NCBI RefSeq assembly: GCF_014257025.1
Contig: NZ_JACMSF010000029.1
Span: 39,071 to 103,070 of the forward strand
Direction: 5' to 3'
Length of the DNA stretch: 64,000 nt
Source: Streptomyces cupreus
GTDB taxonomy: Bacteria; Actinomycetota; Actinomycetes; Streptomycetales; Streptomycetaceae
A program made the translations under genes and the position numbers. Positions 63,276-64,000 of this stretch are shown piece after piece. The stretch's first letter is position 1. Every line of letters begins with the position of its first letter. The notes below the pieces were generated by a model, which saw only the letters and a program-made list of their open reading frames with translations, was not told the origin of the DNA and did not search any database.

Positions 63276-63773
63276 TCAAGCCCACACCGCCCTGACCACG
63301 GCATGGCCTGCTGCAGCCGCCCGCCCATAGAACCCTTGGAGGCCCCTGTGATAGTCAAGGAACTCCTGCCTGACCTGCGCCTCGTCCCAGCCGGCCCAGA
63401 CGAGCTTGGCACCGGCGACGTTCCACAGCTCGTCGAACGAGACACGTGCGAGGAAGCCTGCGGCCTGTGACACCCCAGGCGGCTCCAGGATCCCCAGGGG
63501 CGGGTTGGAGGGGTCGGCACCGGCGCTGTGTGCCACCGGCCGCCCGCCGTAAATCGGCAGCTCCCAAGAGTCGTCGGCATCCGCATCGAGGACACCGGCA
63601 GCGGCATAGAGGTCATTGACGGAGCCCCAGACCTTGTCGATCGACTCGGCGATGCCCGCTGCGTACTCGTCGGGGTGGTTCTCCCAGGCCTCCCACATGA
63701 ACGCTGCAAGCCAGGTGTGGTCGTCCCGGATCTCGGATTCCGCGACGGCGCGCATGTGCATGTGGATGCTCAC
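63276..63773 (-). CDS. DUF1877-family protein
   Basis: A 165-aa soluble protein of unknown function: SIHMHMRAVAESEIRDDHTW, ESIDKVWGSVNDLYAAAG, PIYGGRPVAHSAGAD and FLARVSFDELWNVAGAKLVWAGW, which is the DUF1877 layout. The start may be 63773 or the Met a few codons later. It ends 19 bp from the transposase stop, so the insertion sequence landed just beyond its 3' end. Confidence 0.78.
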   Translation of the reverse strand: MSIHMHMRAVAESEIRDDHTWLAAFMWEAWENHPDEYAAGIAESIDKVWGSVNDLYAAAGVLDADADDSWELPIYGGRPVAHSAGADPSNPPLGILEPPGVSQAAGFLARVSFDELWNVAGAKLVWAGWDEAQVRQEFLDYHRGLQGFYGRAAAAGHAVVRAVWA

Positions 63774-64000
63774 GGCGACGAGTCCTCCCAGTTCGGCGGC
63801 CCGCCTGTCGGGCCGAACGGAGAGAACCTAGTCGACGGCACTGACGGCGCGATGCCCGGCTCTGCCAGGACGCGTTCCGGCACCCGAGTGCCGCGTGTCG
63901 TCGAGATCGACCACTGCGGACAAGTACACATCCGTACGGACTTCCGCAACAAGCCCTAGAAGGCTGATGAAGATCTTGGTGAGGTGCTGTCCCGGGCCGT

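Noticed and set aside
63967..64000. ATG near the window end as a new gene
   Set aside because: Only about 11 codons are visible; nothing can be said about the product.

Overview
High-GC actinobacterial DNA, almost certainly from Streptomyces or a close relative. The signs are dense GTG/ATG starts with ATGA/GTGA overlaps, LAxTG-type sortase tails, ECF/zf-HC2 pairs, a WYL regulator, a DUF1490/CtpC pair, a Zur-type operator and an IS5-family element. I see no tRNA, rRNA or CRISPR array. Much of the window looks like accessory or chromosome-arm DNA: at least a dozen genes are frameshifted, internally deleted or fused across deletion joints.

0-20 kb is a zinc/metal homeostasis island. A minus-strand operon (8593 to 1517) encodes three secreted or wall-anchored repeat proteins, a zinc-binding lipoprotein with the same repeat domain inserted in it, an ATPase and a permease. 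A near-perfect Zur box (8642-8656) precedes it. A second, ordinary ZnuABC-type transporter lies at 11536-8833. On the plus strand follow a PacL-like DUF1490 protein and a CtpC-like P1B-ATPase (export), a Zur regulator, a small conserved protein, a CobW GTPase (frameshifted), a WD40 protein, a thioredoxin-like ferredoxin, an SmtB-type sensor, a His-rich protein with its own palindromic operator, and a second ArsR sensor.

19-27 kb carries a GMC oxidoreductase fused to a DUF1080 domain, a FetAB-like exporter, a chromate module (ChrA, with a divergently transcribed split ChrB) and a Tat-exported PhoX-like phosphatase.

28-41.6 kb holds an ECF sigma/anti-sigma/CDP-alcohol phosphatidyltransferase operon, a DUF3179 protein, a SnoaL protein with a second ECF sigma factor, two TfoX-like proteins, a MauE/radical-SAM/methyltransferase cassette, a WYL regulator with AlkC, and a CRP/FNR regulator. 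Three promoters here share the 14-bp palindrome GTGAGCGCGCTTAC (or its reverse complement). At two of them it sits at the same distance from a TAGCGTCG -10-like element. The CRP/FNR gene itself is split by a short palindromic repeat.

41.6-50.5 kb is a degraded zone: a chimeric DUF2182 gene, a prophage portal remnant abutting a beheaded oxidoreductase, and truncated DUF4145-like and PGRP genes. Among them are intact-looking genes (PD-(D/E)XK-like, VOC, AraC, DUF899, a 24-aa peptide with a 16-bp terminator, a Schlafen/AlbA_2-like protein).

50.5-60 kb is an eight-gene minus-strand homogentisate operon: hmgA, an unknown gene, fah, scoAB, then a solute:sodium symporter with DUF485. A divergent or nearby IclR regulator is present, and the palindrome CCGATAATCGG lies upstream of both hmgA and the IclR gene. 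60-64 kb contains an IclR fragment, a Wadjet JetC relic fused to a zinc-ribbon tail, an IS5-family transposase and a DUF1877 gene.
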